A stretch of 64,000 nucleotides of DNA from Manihot esculenta (lineage: Eukaryota > Streptophyta > Magnoliopsida > Malpighiales > Euphorbiaceae). Both the position numbers and the translations under genes were made by a program. The stretch spans positions 13,788,945 to 13,852,944 of the forward strand of contig NC_035173.2 of assembly GCF_001659605.2 (NCBI RefSeq). The letters run 5' to 3'. Of the stretch, positions 47,881-60,189 are shown piece after piece (the stretch's first letter is position 1; each line of letters opens with the position of its first letter). The notes beneath the pieces are model-generated. The model had not been told where the DNA came from, did not search any database, and saw only the letters and a list, made by a program, of their open reading frames with translations.

Positions 47881-50156
47881 TGTAATACTCGGCTAGACTC
47901 CGGTATCGAAATTCCTACCGTCCGGTGGAATCTCGGATGTCGGAAGCCTCTAGTAGGGTAGAAACATGTTTTCATAAAATGTTTTAAGGTATTTCATGGT
48001 TTTAAGTATGAAAATTTAAGGAGTTTTTGCATGAAAAGTCTTTGGAGGAAAACCCAGGTTCGGCCGCCGAAAGTCAAGTTCGGCCGCCGAACATGCATGC
48101 GTTTTGGAGGCACGTTAGGCCCCCGAAAGCATGAGTGAGGGCAGTCCAGGTTCGGCCGCCGAACCTCAAGTTCGGCCGCCGAACATGGCATGCATGCGGA
48201 GGCAAGTTCGGCCCCCGAACGTGGTCTGGCCAGCCACTATAAAAGGGGCACTTAGCCGAAATGGGCGAGCTTTCTCCCATTTTCGGCCACAGCTAGCTTC
48301 CGACCTCCCTCTTCCAAATCTAGTGTTCTTCCTTCAAATCCCCATCATTTTTCTTGAGTTTTAAGCTTGCATTGAAGGTTTTGAACTTTTGAAACGAGTT
48401 TTGGAGCTTTGGGAACTCAGGAGCTCATTTTCGTGGATCTCTAAGTTTAGGTCGTCTCCCTCTCGATCTTCAAGAGGTAAGAGCCGATCTTAAGCTCCTT
48501 ATATGTTTTAAGTAAGTTTTAAGTCGTTTTATGAGTAGAGATGCATGTTTAGGCTTATTGATGAGTTTATGGGTTTTGATGTTTTGATGAACAATGTGTG
48601 TTGATTTTGTGTGTTTGAAGTGTTGTAGTTGGGGTATTTGATAGTTTGAGACCCCTAGGTGTGATATATGGTGTTTATGCATGTTTTAGAACAAGTTTAT
48701 GCATGATTTGAGAGTGGGGAGGCAAATGTGCATAAAGGAGTCGAGTTTCTGCCCTTTGGCAGAAACCAGGTTCGGCAGCCGAAGGCACTTTCGGCCGCCG
48801 AACATGGCTGGGGAGGCAGGCCTTTCGGCTGCCGAAGTTGCCCCCGAAAAGAGACTTTCGTCTCTGTCTGGGACTTTCGGCCGCCGAAGGTGCCGCCGAA
48901 CATGCATGAGTTTCGCCTCTGTCTGAGAGTTTCGGCCGCCGAAGGTGCCGCCGAAAGTGCCCTGTTCAGCCATTTCTTGCATGTTTTCATGTGATGATTT
49001 CATGATGTTTTAGGGGGTTTTTGGGGAGTATATTAGAGTTATGTTTATGTATGTTTGGTCCCTCATTGGAGTCCACCCGTGTAGGTTCGGACCCGAGGAA
49101 CCGAGGACCCCAGCAGTGAGCCAGCTGCTACAGAGTTTGTCAGAGCTAGCCAGAGGTGAGTGGAATAAACCTTAAGTTTTAAAATGAATGAAATATGAAT
49201 TTTGAGCATGATCCATGCATCATGAATGCCATGAGATATAGTAGGTTGCTTGCATTAGTATTCACGAATATGTTGCATTGCATTTATGATGTTGATGTGG
49301 ATTGGTCATTGGATGATCCTTTAGTCCTCATATGATATGATGATGTTATGGCATGATATGGTATGGAAGTCCAGGTTGTACCCATTCTACGTCCCTGGCA
49401 CGATGTAAGAGGAAGTCCAGGTTGTACCCATTCTACGTCCCTGGCACAGTTGGACTGTATGATATGTTATATTAAGGGAAAGACCGGTTGTACCCATTCT
49501 ACGTCCCGGCACAGTTGGACTATGTAGAGGACTATTGGTGGCAATACCATCCGAGATGTGATTTGTTGTGATGTGTTGCATTACATAATGGCATGAAATT
49601 TTAATATATGTTTTCTCTATTCTGCTCACTGGGCTTTGTAGCTCACCCCTCTCCCCTAACCCCAGATGTGCAGGTACAGGGTAGACCAGGAGGTTAGCCA
49701 GAGATATGAAGAGTGTATGTAATAGTTAGTTTGTGGACATGACAGTTGTATTATGAAGTAATGTAAGAGATTTCAGTATATTATAGTTATGTTATGTGTA
49801 ATGATATTGAGGATTAGATATTGTGCTTGACATTATGTATTGAGGTATCCCTTTTATTACATGATCAAAATGTTTTATAATGTTATGAAAGCCAACTCAT
49901 CTCATGATGTATTTGCCCTTTGAGGCATTATTGAGGTCCCACAGAGGGATCATAACTATGATTATGACTATGTACAGTATATGTTCAGGTTGAGTTGGAT
50001 GTTTGAAAGAAAGGTTTTAAATTTTATGTATTTTCTTGATCATGTATGGGATTAAACAGGTTTACAGGTTATATGTCAGGCTTGCTACGGGTCCCGGCGG
50101 CCTTAAGTCGACCCGGATCCTAGCGCCGGTAGCGGTCCGATTTTTGGGTCGTTATA
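47881..50156 (+). repeat. 3' LTR of G element 3
   Basis: 2276 bp, TGTAATACTC to GGGTCGTTATA (last bases changed from TACA). About 99 percent like the 5' LTR by eye. Confidence 0.97.
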
Positions 50157-50161
50157 ACTAT

Positions 50162-51429
50162 CAAATCTTCTTTGGGTGAAGATTAAAACCCTTACAATCT
50201 TAGAGCAAGCCTTTGCTCTTTACAAATCTCCTTTTTCACTCAAGAGCAATTCTTTGCTCAATGCCACACTCACAACAACAGAATCTCTCAACAACCTTTA
50301 CTCACTCTGAAAAGCCAATCAATTACAACACAAATCAAGCTTTCAAGAAATCAATGCTTTGGCTCAAGGTTTTGGGAGAGAGAGAGAATGAAAAAGCTGT
50401 AATCTCAATAAATATTTGCTTAGATGGTTGTTGTAACCCCTTAACATCAAAAGCAAGTTGTATTTATAGTTCTATCATAAATATGGCCGTTGGGATGCAT
50501 TAAATGCAAATAGAGCCGTTTATGTTCAGAAATAACCGTTATACCGTGCCTAGAAAAACTCAGGTTCGGCGGCCTAAGCTTAGAGTTCGGCGGCCGAACC
50601 ATTTGAGGTGAAGAAACTATTCCTTTAAAAAAGAACTTTCGGCGGCCTAAAGTCATAGTTCGGCGGCCGAACTTGGGTGACTTTCGTCTCTGTTCCTCTC
50701 TTTCGGAAGCCGAACTTTAGGCTTCGGAGGCAGACCCAAAATACACTTTCGGCGGCCGAAGGTTAAATGTTCGGCGGCCGAAAGTGTGGGACTTTCGTCT
50801 CTGTCCCTCACTTTCGGAAGCCGAAGGTTACACTTTGGGGGCTAGTTGAAAAACCCACTTTCGGCGGCCGAAAGTCAATGTTCGGCGGCCGAACATAGGG
50901 GACTTTCGTTTCTGTCCCTGACTTTCGGAAGCCGAAGGTTGTGTTTGGGGGCACAAAAAACTCCTTCTTTAAAACTTTGAAAAATCATAACTTAGGCTAC
51001 AAAAATCCATTTTTCAATCCGTTTGAATTTTTATAACCTATATTTTTAGAACTTTCATTTTGATGAAAAATAATTTCAAAAGCACTTCTTTTGGAAAATT
51101 TCATTTTGGTCCTTGAAAGTCAAGTACTTTAAAAAATTGGCCATATCTAAAAGAACTTTTAGAAAAGAAAGAACCCTTGAGCCATCACAATTAATTACTT
51201 GAAATTCACAATGAATAGAATATAACAAGGGCATAAACAAAAATAATTTCTTATCCCTTTCTTGTGGTATGCTTCCATAATAGGCACTTTTCACTTTTGT
51301 GACTGAAGCAATTTCATTTATTTCGATAGGGAACCTGCAAGCTCAATACAAACACCTTTGAAGATAATTAGTAGCACACCAATTGTTTATTACTCATCAA
51401 AACAAGGATTAGGACATTTAAGTCCAACA
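50162..51429 (-). repeat. 5' LTR of the copia element, segment right of G element 3
   Basis: Matches 28150-29418 closely, including the motif block (50562-50940) and the TATA box (sense, near 50460). Ends AGTCCAACA, followed by the duplication ATATA. Confidence 0.96.
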
Positions 51430-51434
51430 ATATA

Positions 51435-51684
51435 TTATGTTACCCCATTGGAGTATTTGATGAGGACTCCAGTGTGGGGTTTGATGTTTATGCTTATGAG
51501 TTGTGCATGCACAGGTTAAGTTTGGTAAATGAATGAGAAAGTTCAAAAATTTTTATGTATATGTTGATCATGTATGGGATTAAACAGGTATACAGGATGT
51601 ATGTTAGGCTTGCTACGGGTCCCAGCGGCCTTAAGCCGATCTGGATCCTAGCGCCGGTAGCGGTCCGATTTTCGGGTCGTTACA
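51435..51684 (+). repeat. 3' LTR of G element 2, right segment
   Basis: Continues TATGTTACCCCATTGG as in 20333-20581 and ends TTCGGGTCGTTACA. It is followed by GGGAG, the duplication that pairs with 9848-9852, which proves that 9853 and 51684 are ends of one element. Confidence 0.96.
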
Positions 51685-51689
51685 GGGAG

Positions 51690-51909
51690 CGTGGATATGG
51701 AAGATTTCTTGAGAAATGCAATAGAGGTCATAAAAGCGTCCTATATCCTTCTCGGTTACCACGGAAGGGATGTCGTTGACTAGAATACTTTCATGGACCG
51801 CCCTTAGTGGAACGACGGAAAGAGGACCGCAAAAGAAGCCATCAGAGGAAGAGCTCGAGGCAGAACTTCCACCAGAGGAAAATGAAGAAGAAAAAGTATT
51901 CCTATTCAT
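51690..51909 (-). pseudogene. N-terminal part of the old transposon-like frame that acquired eS12
   Basis: Minus frame from ATG 51909: a Ser/Gly-rich start, then LRAVHESILVNDIPSVVTEK, DIGRFYDLYCISQEIFHIHA and P at the junction. With G element 2 removed it runs on in frame at 9852 (SPSVRMDVPIHR). The order helix-rich domain, YCIS, ...IHAP and then EEQL is what I recall of the plant putative gypsy-type transposon ORF family (Transposase_28-like). I have not searched it. The frame continues into the eS12 segment after one TAG. Product: none today. Confidence 0.55.
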
Positions 51910-53594
51910 TTCTAATAAAGAGGAAGCAAATAGGAACTATTTTGAAGCGAGGGAGTGTGAATGGAAAAAAGGAGACATTGAGTCTTTTTTGAAGCGAAAA
52001 TATCAATTGTGAGCAAAAGTAGAGAAAAAGGGTTTTTATACGAGGGTTTTGCCGGCAAATTTTAAATGTAACTCGAGAAGTAAGGCAATCGTCATTTATG
52101 GGCAGGAGCACACAAAACGATGTGAGCATGGAAGACCAATCTGAACAGACCACATGCCCTAAAACGTGAAGACAATTGTCATCTTTGAATATGAAGAATC
52201 AAAGAACAACGGGGGAACCTCTGATGTAATGCAACAATCACCCAATGTGAGCTATGAGTTGTCACCATAAGACAGAGTCGTGTGACAAGAGTCTGATAAG
52301 TCGATACGCGGTCCTATCCGTGGAAAGTAAGACCCAGACACGGTGACATCCGGTTCTTCATCAAGACTCGTCTTACTCAAGAAAGGTCGAGTTTTGATAT
52401 AAAATTACTATTAACAGGCACAATCCAGGAGACCCCATTATGTCTATAATTACAGGATCACCGATCACTTAGCCGGTGAGATTTCTTATCAATTAGTCGG
52501 CACCAGTTATATTTTTAAAAAATATTATAATTAATGTCATTTTCTTACAGTATAAAAATCAATAATCATAAAGACAAAGATACGCTATTCTCTTATACAA
52601 TTACTCTTGAATTCTAAACAATTCTTTATATTCACCTTATTATTAAGTTTACTGACTTGAATATAGAGTGATTAGTATAGACGCCAACCACCTCATTTTC
52701 TTTCTTTTGCAAATTGACCCATCGCAACATAATTATATTTCGACCACATCATTGTCTAATTTAAAAATTTAAATATCATTATTACTAATTAAAAGAATAA
52801 TATCTATCTTGATACTTATTTTATTATCTTATAATTTTAACCTTATAAATTTAAATATTTTATTCAATAATTGATATTATAATAATTATTTTTATAAAAA
52901 TTAAATTGTCATTATCATATGACTGAATTATATTATTACTTATTATTCTAGTATTATTTTTTTAAAATTTAAAATTAGTATCTAATAATTTAATATTATC
53001 AAAATTAAATTTATTTCAATAATATTGCCTTAATTTTTATTTTTTTTGTTAATGTACATAAATGAAATTTAAATATTTATTTATAATAAATATTAATTTT
53101 TCACTTCTACATATTGTATAATTATATATAGAGAAAATAACTAAATAAATGAAAAAGAAGCGTACCCATTTATAGAGAATGAATCTTTGAGAGAAAAAAA
53201 AAATCAATTTTAAAAATATAAAAATTAATTTATTAATTATATTAAAATTTAAAGATTATAATAAAAATATTTTTACATTTTAAACGCAAGAATAAATGAA
53301 AGAAACCTAATTACAAAAGAATGTATAGTTTTTTATTCAAAAAAAAAAAGAATGTATAGTTTAAAAAATATGAACTATTAATTATACGTAAGCATCAAAA
53401 TAATTTACTAAAAAATATATAATATCGAGGGAGAAATAGATAATAGATTTAGCAGCGGTTCCCCTTTTCACTTCTTAATCCTTTCAAGTCTAATCCAAAA
53501 CAGATACTGCCCCCAGCAAATAACAATCTAATTCTTACAATAAGCCAATTCTTTTGGATTCTCTCTGCCGTTAAAATTTCAGTTGATAGCAGTA
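51910..53594. other. Old element remnant, AT-rich intergenic DNA and SHH2 5' flank
   Basis: 51910-52460 has mixed composition and may be the rest of the old element. 52460-53450 is strongly AT-rich with no gene. From about 53450 the sequence becomes pyrimidine-rich (CCCCTTTTCACTTCTTAATCC) and probably forms the promoter-proximal part and 5' untranslated region of the SHH2-like gene. No clear TATA box is placed. Confidence 0.6.
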
Positions 53595-56500
53595 ATGGGT
53601 CGACCTCCCAGTAATGGCGGCCCCGCCTTTCGCTTCATGGCCAATGAGGTATGTTCTCATTCTTCTCCAATTTTCTTTCAATTTCTTCATGTATCTGTGC
53701 ATGCATAACATATATTTGTAATTTGCATGTGGTTTTCTGAGGAGGTTAACATTTGAATTTAGTGTAGAAATTAATATATGGTTCGATTCCATTGCTGTGT
53801 TTATCTGTTTTATTTTCTGGGTGTCGATTTTTCGGTCGTGTTTAGCTTTAATATTTGGTGTTGAGTTGAACTTCTAATGCCAATCGTGTTCAATTTCAAT
53901 AATGTTGTTAAATTATCATTCTTCCCCTTCTATAGTTGATATTTGGCGTTTCTGGATGTTAGGGCTATGCTGGTTTTGTCAATGTCGCTTGTGTGTACTT
54001 TTGGCCCTCAATTATTATTATTATTATCATTTTTTTTTTCTGAAGTTAAATTGTTTATGGGGTTTGAAAGGTTTAGGGTGTGCCTGATAAAATATCAAAT
54101 GGTGCTGGTAATGCTTCTTCTATGGAAACCTCAAGTTAGGGAAACAACTAAAAGTATCTGAATATTCATTATTCTTTTATTGGTCTTGCAAAAAAAAAAA
54201 GGGTATTTTCCATGAACATCCAAGTCTGAAAAGTGTTCAGAGTTCTTTTATCATTAGAGTTCAGTTCTGAATTATGAGATGCTGATTTGAGAAATAAACT
54301 TCTCTAAGAATTTAATAGGAAATTGTTGAAAGGGGAAAAACGAAAAATCATTCCTTTGTTTCACAGATAAAACTTTTCTGAAAATGTCCATCCGAAAATT
54401 GCTCGATCAAAAATGTTTTCTTGGTCAAAGGAAATAACTAAGCTATTTTCAAGGAAAATAACTTTCATTTATTTTTAAAACAATGGAAGGGAACCCTTTT
54501 TTTCCTTCTAAGAAATGCATATTAAATATGATACTTTATCCATATTTTAAACCTTGAAATAATGTGGCAATATGATTTTTTTAGTCACATTTTAAAGCTT
54601 CAAATGATGCACGCTACAATACCTTGTTTGCACAGGTTATGGAGATGGAAGGTATTTTGCAAGATCATCACAATACGATGCCAGCTAGAGAAGTTTTGGT
54701 AGCTCTTGCTGAAAAGTTCAGGTATCCAATTTGCTTTCTTTTGAGAACGTCAGTTTTTGGCCGCGTTTTCATATTAGCATGAATATTACAATCATGGGGC
54801 TTGTGTTTCGTATAGTGAATCTCCAGAACGAAAAGGGAAGATCGTCGTGCAAATGAAACAAGTGAGGATATTTTATTGCATTTCCCCCAGAAATGAGGAG
54901 TCACTTATTATTTCTTAATTGAATTATTATTATAGGTTTGGAATTGGTTCCAAAATAGACGCTATGCAATAAGGGCAAAATCAAGTAAGGCTCCTGTGAA
55001 GTTAAATGTTACTCCTATGGCTCGAGAGGAATCAGCTCCAGTTCGAAGTGTGCCTCAACCTGTGGCTGCTTCTATTCCTACTCCTGTCTCTACAACAACG
55101 GTTGCTCCTTCAGGTTGACCATCATCTGGAAAATGATTGAGGAACAACTATATGCATTCCCCGTGGACAATGCTGAAATAAGTCATTATTTTAAGTATAT
55201 GCTTAGAAGCTTGTTATTCTTTAACTTATTTTGTTATCACTTCTTGAGCAGTCTCTACTGCAGGAAGGGTTATTACAGAAATTTCATACACAGAATTTGA
55301 AGCCAAATCTGCAAGGGATGGGGCATGGTGAGTATTTCGCACCATTCAGGTTGGAAATTCAATTGATGAGATACTAATTCTTTGATTTCTTGATACTTTT
55401 TGTCTTCATTTTTTTATGTCTGTTAGAATATTACTAAAATCTGTGTTGAAATGTTTATCTTCTTTGTCAGGTATGATGTTGGGACCTTCCTGTCCCATAG
55501 ACATTTGGACACCGGAGATCCGGTAATAGTTGAGATTTTTTTTTCCTTTCAAATATTCATAGAAGAAAATATTAAGCATAACTGCATAACTGATTTTGGA
55601 TAATTCTTGGTCCTACCAATATCTGTAGTCCTATAGTGAAAACTACCATTTTTATCTGCCAAAACTTACAATCTACTGATCTTTTAGGATGGTGATGTGA
55701 ATCTTGCTATGCTCTGCTTCTAAGTTTTAATGGCTTTTTCTTGTTGGGAACAGTAGTTCGTTCCTCCCCCCCCCCTTTATTGTTGGTTGTGGGCTACTTT
55801 TTTGGTTTTTAAGTCAATTATCTACTCATTCTTTTCTGATGATGCTGATCATTGCAGGAAGTATTGGTTCGCTTTGCTGGTTTTGGACCAGATGAGGATG
55901 AGTGGGTTAATATTCGCAAGCACGTCAGGCAGCGGTCCCTTCCATGTGAAGCATCAGAATGTGTTGCAGTTCTTCCTGGAGATCTCATACTCTGTTTTCA
56001 GGTGGCAATTTCTACTCATAAATGGGAATAATGGTCTACCAAACCATTTTATAAGGATTTTATCTTGAGAATTTTGTTTTTGCTCTTGAAATATTTAGGA
56101 AGGTAAAGATCAGGCTCTTTACTTTGATGCACATGTTCTTGATGCACAAAGACGGAGGCATGATATAAGAGGCTGCCGTTGTAGGTTTTTGGTGCGTTAT
56201 GATCATGACCTTTCTGAGGTAAATTTCTGTTTCTTCTTTATTCCTTTTCTTTAATCCCTACAACGCAAGCCCCATGTGAATAGTCTTAGGGAAAGTTTAT
56301 AACCAATGGGCAATGAGACCTTAGGATGCTCTACTCCCCCTCTTTTTTTAGTCTGGTAGTAAGAACTTAAAACTTCTATTTCGATATGGTGATGGGTTTA
56401 TCCTCTTATTCAGTTTTGTGGCAAATGGTGTTGGTGCTTTTAGCACCCCCCCTCCTTCAACCCAATGGAATTATTGCATTTGTTGTGGGGGGGGGGGGGG

Positions 56501-58339
56501 ACTGTAGGTTTTAACAGTTTGTCCTGCATCAACACATTTGGTCATCTCTGCATAGGGGTGAAGTACTCGACAGTGCCCTTCTTTATTTACCATGTTGGAT
56601 AAGATGTTAACACAAATTTTGACTTGGCTGGTCATTAACTTTGACTTGTTTTGATGGGTTAATGTTCTGTGTTGAAACCGTAATAATTAAGTAGGCCCTA
56701 CATAACAAGAATTTTGTGGAAAAAGCCCGCCCTCTCCATACTCTTTATTTTTCATCCTCCACTTCTCCATACTCTTTATTTCACCCTATTCTCACTCCTC
56801 CCCTAGATTCACCTGTGCTGCTGTGCCTCTCCCTCTCCCACTCCAGATTCTTTTCCTTCTCTACATTTGTTTCCCTCCACAGACTGGCCCAGCCATCACC
56901 TTTATCATTTTTCACTGTTCCCTTGAATTTCATCTCAGCAAATTCCTAACCCGTTCAAATCCCTTTCACTGCCAAGTCTGGCAGAACATTATTTTTTACA
57001 AATTAACGGTCATCATTCCCATTGGAATCACCTCAAAAAATTAATTAGTCATACCATCAAGACACATCATTGTGGGCGCAACCAAGGAAGGGCTCTGTGA
57101 TCTGTGGTTGGCTAGTGGAATGGGTGCAGTAATCAAGGCACAAAGTCTCCAATTTATCAAACTTCTTGTTCTTGCCCTTAATGACACCAGCTTTCCCACA
57201 TATGCTGAGGTCAAACCCTTCAATGATACATCAAAGGACATGAATATAACCTTAATAGCATTCATTGATCTCCGGCTGAGATCAACTTGACATTTTGTTT
57301 GCTTGGGAGTGATTTTCCTAAAGATTATGTTTGATCTAGGACTTGCTCAAAGCAGTGGAAAGGGGGGGGACCTTCCGGAAGTGAGGTGATAGCGACAGAG
57401 GGATGGACCTTTTGGGATAATGGAGCTGACAATAAAGTGATAAAATCTGAGATGGTGGCTTTCTGGATGATTGAATTTTCCTTACCAGATGAGGCTTGAT
57501 TGAGCAGACTAACATGTCAAATTTAGAGGCTACTTGTAAATGATTGCAACATTCATGGATCAAATTGTCAAAATAAATAGATGAATTCATAAATAATCAA
57601 AATTTGAAGGATCTAAAAGTAATTTACTAATAATTTTAATAATTATTATTCAGAATATACTTTTAAATTAATTATTAAAAATTTTATTAAGTGGGACCCA
57701 CATTCTAACTGTGTTAAGCAACATAAAATGACAGTAGTGTGAAACGTGCTAATTAAGTGTGCTTTCCCTTGTCTGCATCATGGTAATTGATCACTCATTT
57801 TGCTTGTTGTCCTAAAATATACCTGTAGTGGATTGTGCACCTTTTTATTAGTGCAAAAATAGTTTTCTTAGTGTTATACTCCTATAACGCATTCAGCACT
57901 AGTGGCATCCAAATGATTATGCATTCTGTAAATCTTCTATGATGTCTGTTGGTTCCTAAATGATCATAACAATGCATCTTGTGACATTGTGAATTGTTTA
58001 GTTGTCAAATCTTTTGATCCTCAGGAAATTGTGCCACTCAGAAAGGTCTGTCGTAGGCCTGAAACAGACTACAGGCTGCAGCAACTTCATGCTGCAAATG
58101 ACATGGCAACCAGTGATCACCAGAAAACTAGTACGGATCCTTCTACGACCAGCATCCAAAGGATTACTGCCGAAAGTGTGCAGAGGCAACAAAATGCTCA
58201 TGTCACAGCAGGCCCCGTTTCTCATGCTAAAATTTCTCTACCTGCCCAAAAAATGACTCCAGAGCCAAAAACTGCTGAAATCAGTAACACTGTTAATGTT
58301 GGGAATCCTACTCTTCTTCCCAGCAGCACTCTCAATTAG
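53595..58339 (+). CDS. SHH2: SAWADEE homeodomain protein, SHH2-like
   Basis: Nine coding exons: 53595-53648, 54636-54721, 54816-54861, 54936-55113, 55252-55327, 55471-55522, 55858-56001, 56099-56218, 58025-58339. They join without a stop to 356 residues, and all introns are GT-AG. Residues 14-80 form a divergent homeodomain ([16 protein letters not shown] at 62-77). Residues about 126-275 are the SAWADEE domain ([35 protein letters not shown]), with Cys194, Cys199, His233, Cys238 and Cys240 as candidate zinc ligands. In Arabidopsis the paralogue SHH1 reads H3K9 methylation with unmethylated K4 through this domain and recruits RNA polymerase IV for RNA-directed DNA methylation; SHH2 is its close relative with a less defined role. 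The start [14 protein letters not shown] favours SHH2. The C-terminal 80 residues are Ser/Thr/Gln-rich and unstructured. Nuclear. No break seen, so it is probably functional. Confidence 0.93.
56219..58024 (+). other. Long last intron of the SHH2-like gene
   Basis: 1806 bp, much longer than six of the other introns (74-335 bp); intron 1 is 987 bp. It holds a G run of about 13 near 56490, a pyrimidine-rich stretch (56730-56900) and a denser block at about 57060-57590 with open frames on both strands that I do not recognise. An old insertion is likely, but I find no clear terminal repeats. Confidence 0.6.
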
Positions 58340-58743
58340 ATTTTGGTTCAAGGTCTGTCTAAGAACTTAAACGAACAAAAATTTCAGTATAATTTTGGTG
58401 TAGTTTGTTGATAGTTTGGTTTGGTCCAAATTTGATTCTTGAAACAATTTTATGTAATTTTTATTGTCATATCTAAATTGCTATATTTAGATGTTGAAGG
58501 GGTAGGTAGTAGGTGAGAAAATCACATGTTTGATCAAATATGCTCCTTAGATATTAGAATTAATACAGCGAATCCTCCCAAGGTTTGGTTCATCAAAACT
58601 TCTTTCAATGACTGGGTGTTGGTTGTTAATTGACATTATATTATATAGCCCATCTTTTAACTATTTTTTAATTGTCTAACTTTTAATTATAGACATATGT
58701 AAGTAATGATTAGAGAAATTCCAATGAGAAAAGGATAATGTTA
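58340..58743 (+). other. 3' flank of the SHH2-like gene
   Basis: AT-rich sequence that should hold the 3' untranslated region. There is no obvious AATAAA and no other gene. Confidence 0.6.
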
Positions 58744-58924
58744 TGACAGCACCAAATCTGCAGGAGAAAGAAAAGGGGCAGAAAGGAAAGCAGGAAAGGG
58801 AAATAGAAGAAGATCCAGGAAGGAGAGAAGAGGGAAAAAAAGAGAAAAAATTAAGAGAGTAATACTATTCCTATTTATACAACATATTCCTATGTACACT
58901 TCTATTTTCTTTATTATCATAACA
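58744..58924 (-). repeat. Left (3') LTR of the small element, internally deleted
   Basis: Plus-strand TGACAGCACCAAATC to TATCATAACA, 181 bp. It aligns to both ends of the 510-590 bp LTRs to the right but lacks their middle. Confidence 0.7.
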
Positions 58925-60189
58925 TTTCCCACCGCTTGAGGATAAACACACACACACAAAAAAAAGATCACATGAACTCAACACGCACACAAAAAAAAAG
59001 ATCACAAAAAAAAAAAAAAGATCTAACTTTCTGTAAATTAGGGAGTACGCTTCTTGCTCCGTCTTCTTAAAATCTCCCATACAAAGATCACATGAACTCA
59101 ACCCACATGTACAATTACCAAAACCCCAATATTGTTTTCCACATTGTTCTTCTCCATACAATTTCATATCATCTACTTTACATCAAAACATTCTTAACAA
59201 TGAGAACACTCTTTTCCCTTTGCGAAATTTTGATAAATCAAAATTTCTTTCATCTTAAATCCCAAACTTGACTGAAGGTACCAAATTGCTTGGATGGTCA
59301 GTGCACCATCTAGAACCATTGTTAATAATTAACCCTTTAGAAAACATTCCACAACCATTCTCGAGAGGTTTCTCTATTTCTTCCTCTATCTTTTGCTAAT
59401 AATTAAAGAAATCTTAGGAAGTAGGCAACTCTGTTCTCAAAAGCAATGTTCTCAGACCGAGCCAACTCATCCTTATTGCTGTAGACTCGTATGCCCTTAT
59501 CCTTCATCACAATAATCATAAAAATTTGCAATTTTATCATAATGCATTGTGTTGTATAGTGGACTGCCTCATTTCCTCCTCCATTTCATTCCTCTCTCCT
59601 ATGAATTTCTCAGTATCCTTTTGTATCTTTTCTTGGAAACTTTGTATTTGTTCCTCAAGTTTTGCTGCCCTTTCCATCACTATTCTAGCCATAATTCAAC
59701 ACCCAGGGACTGAAAATTATTTCAGTCTCACCAAATGAAATTTCAAGAAAATGATGAAAGAATTTCAAGAGAGACACCTTAGATTTGGAAAAGCAATGAA
59801 AATAAAGAGAAGGATCAAATATTTCCTTAATATTTTCCAGAATTTGTCAACTACAGGATAGAAAAATGCCTACGGAAAACCAAAAAAATAGATATGAGGG
59901 AGAGATTAGTTGAGAAAAATAGAAATGAAAGAAAGAATAAGAAGGATGAAAGAAATAGAGAAGAACATAGGGAAGATGAGAAATAGAGAGAATTAGAGGG
60001 GAAAGTGAATAGAGTCTCGATATTTCCAAGAAATTCAAGAAAGAGAGAAAAAGAATTGTAGAAAGAAGAGCAGAAGAAATTAGAATTTAATAAGAAGACG
60101 AAGAGAAAGAAAAAGAATAAAAGAGAAAGAACAAGAAGAAGAACATGGATTTGGAGCTTGTAAATCATAGGCTCTGATATCAACTCCCA
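58925..60189 (-). other. First internal region of the small element
   Basis: Sense orientation begins with the primer-site-like sequence at about 60172-60185. A short sense frame near 59690-59560 reads MARIVMERAAKLEEQIQSFQ, resembling a gag N-terminal coiled coil. The rest is decayed, with A-rich stretches and no enzyme motif. Confidence 0.5.

Larger units (their letters stand above)
40233..50156 (+). mobile_element. Gypsy G element 3, complete and nearly intact chromovirus
   Basis: 9924 bp with 2280- and 2276-bp LTRs, target duplication ACTAT (40228-40232 and 50157-50161), primer site, one gag-pol frame with a single stop, hairpin and polypurine tract. It sits inside the copia 5' LTR, so it is the youngest complete G copy in the window. 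By eye about 25 differences separate its LTRs. Its tandem block unit (GGTTGTACCCATTCTACGTCC) differs from that of element 2 and of the solo LTR, so it comes from a distinct subfamily. Confidence 0.97.
27967..51429 (-). mobile_element. SIRE-like Ty1/copia element, minus strand, carrying two further insertions
   Basis: LTRs of about 1.45 kb (27967-29418; 40052-40232 joined to 50162-51429) are flanked by the target duplication ATATA (27962-27966 and 51430-51434). The element interrupts the 3' LTR of G element 2. It carries a solo LTR (30164-32814) and G element 3 (40233-50156); without them it is about 10.9 kb. Sense order: 5' LTR, tRNA-Met primer site, gag, protease-integrase, reverse transcriptase-RNase H, a spacer with its own motif array, an extra gene, several polypurine tracts, 3' LTR. 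Large size, long LTRs and a gene after pol fit the SIRE (Maximus) lineage. The two LTRs differ at only a dozen or so positions by eye. Confidence 0.93.
9853..51684 (+). mobile_element. Gypsy G element 2, complete but carrying further insertions
   Basis: A full LTR-internal-LTR element of the Tekay/Del-like chromovirus type, flanked by the target duplication GGGAG (9848-9852 and 51685-51689). Its 5' LTR is split by the Athila-like element (11629-20125) and its 3' LTR by the copia element (27967-51429). Without these insertions it is roughly 9.9 kb: LTR about 2.2 kb, internal 20582-25935, LTR about 2.3 kb. The internal region has the tRNA-Met-type primer site, gag, protease, reverse transcriptase, RNase H, integrase, chromodomain, a hairpin (25900-25921) and a polypurine tract (25924-25935). 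Multiple stops make it non-coding today. Confidence 0.95.
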
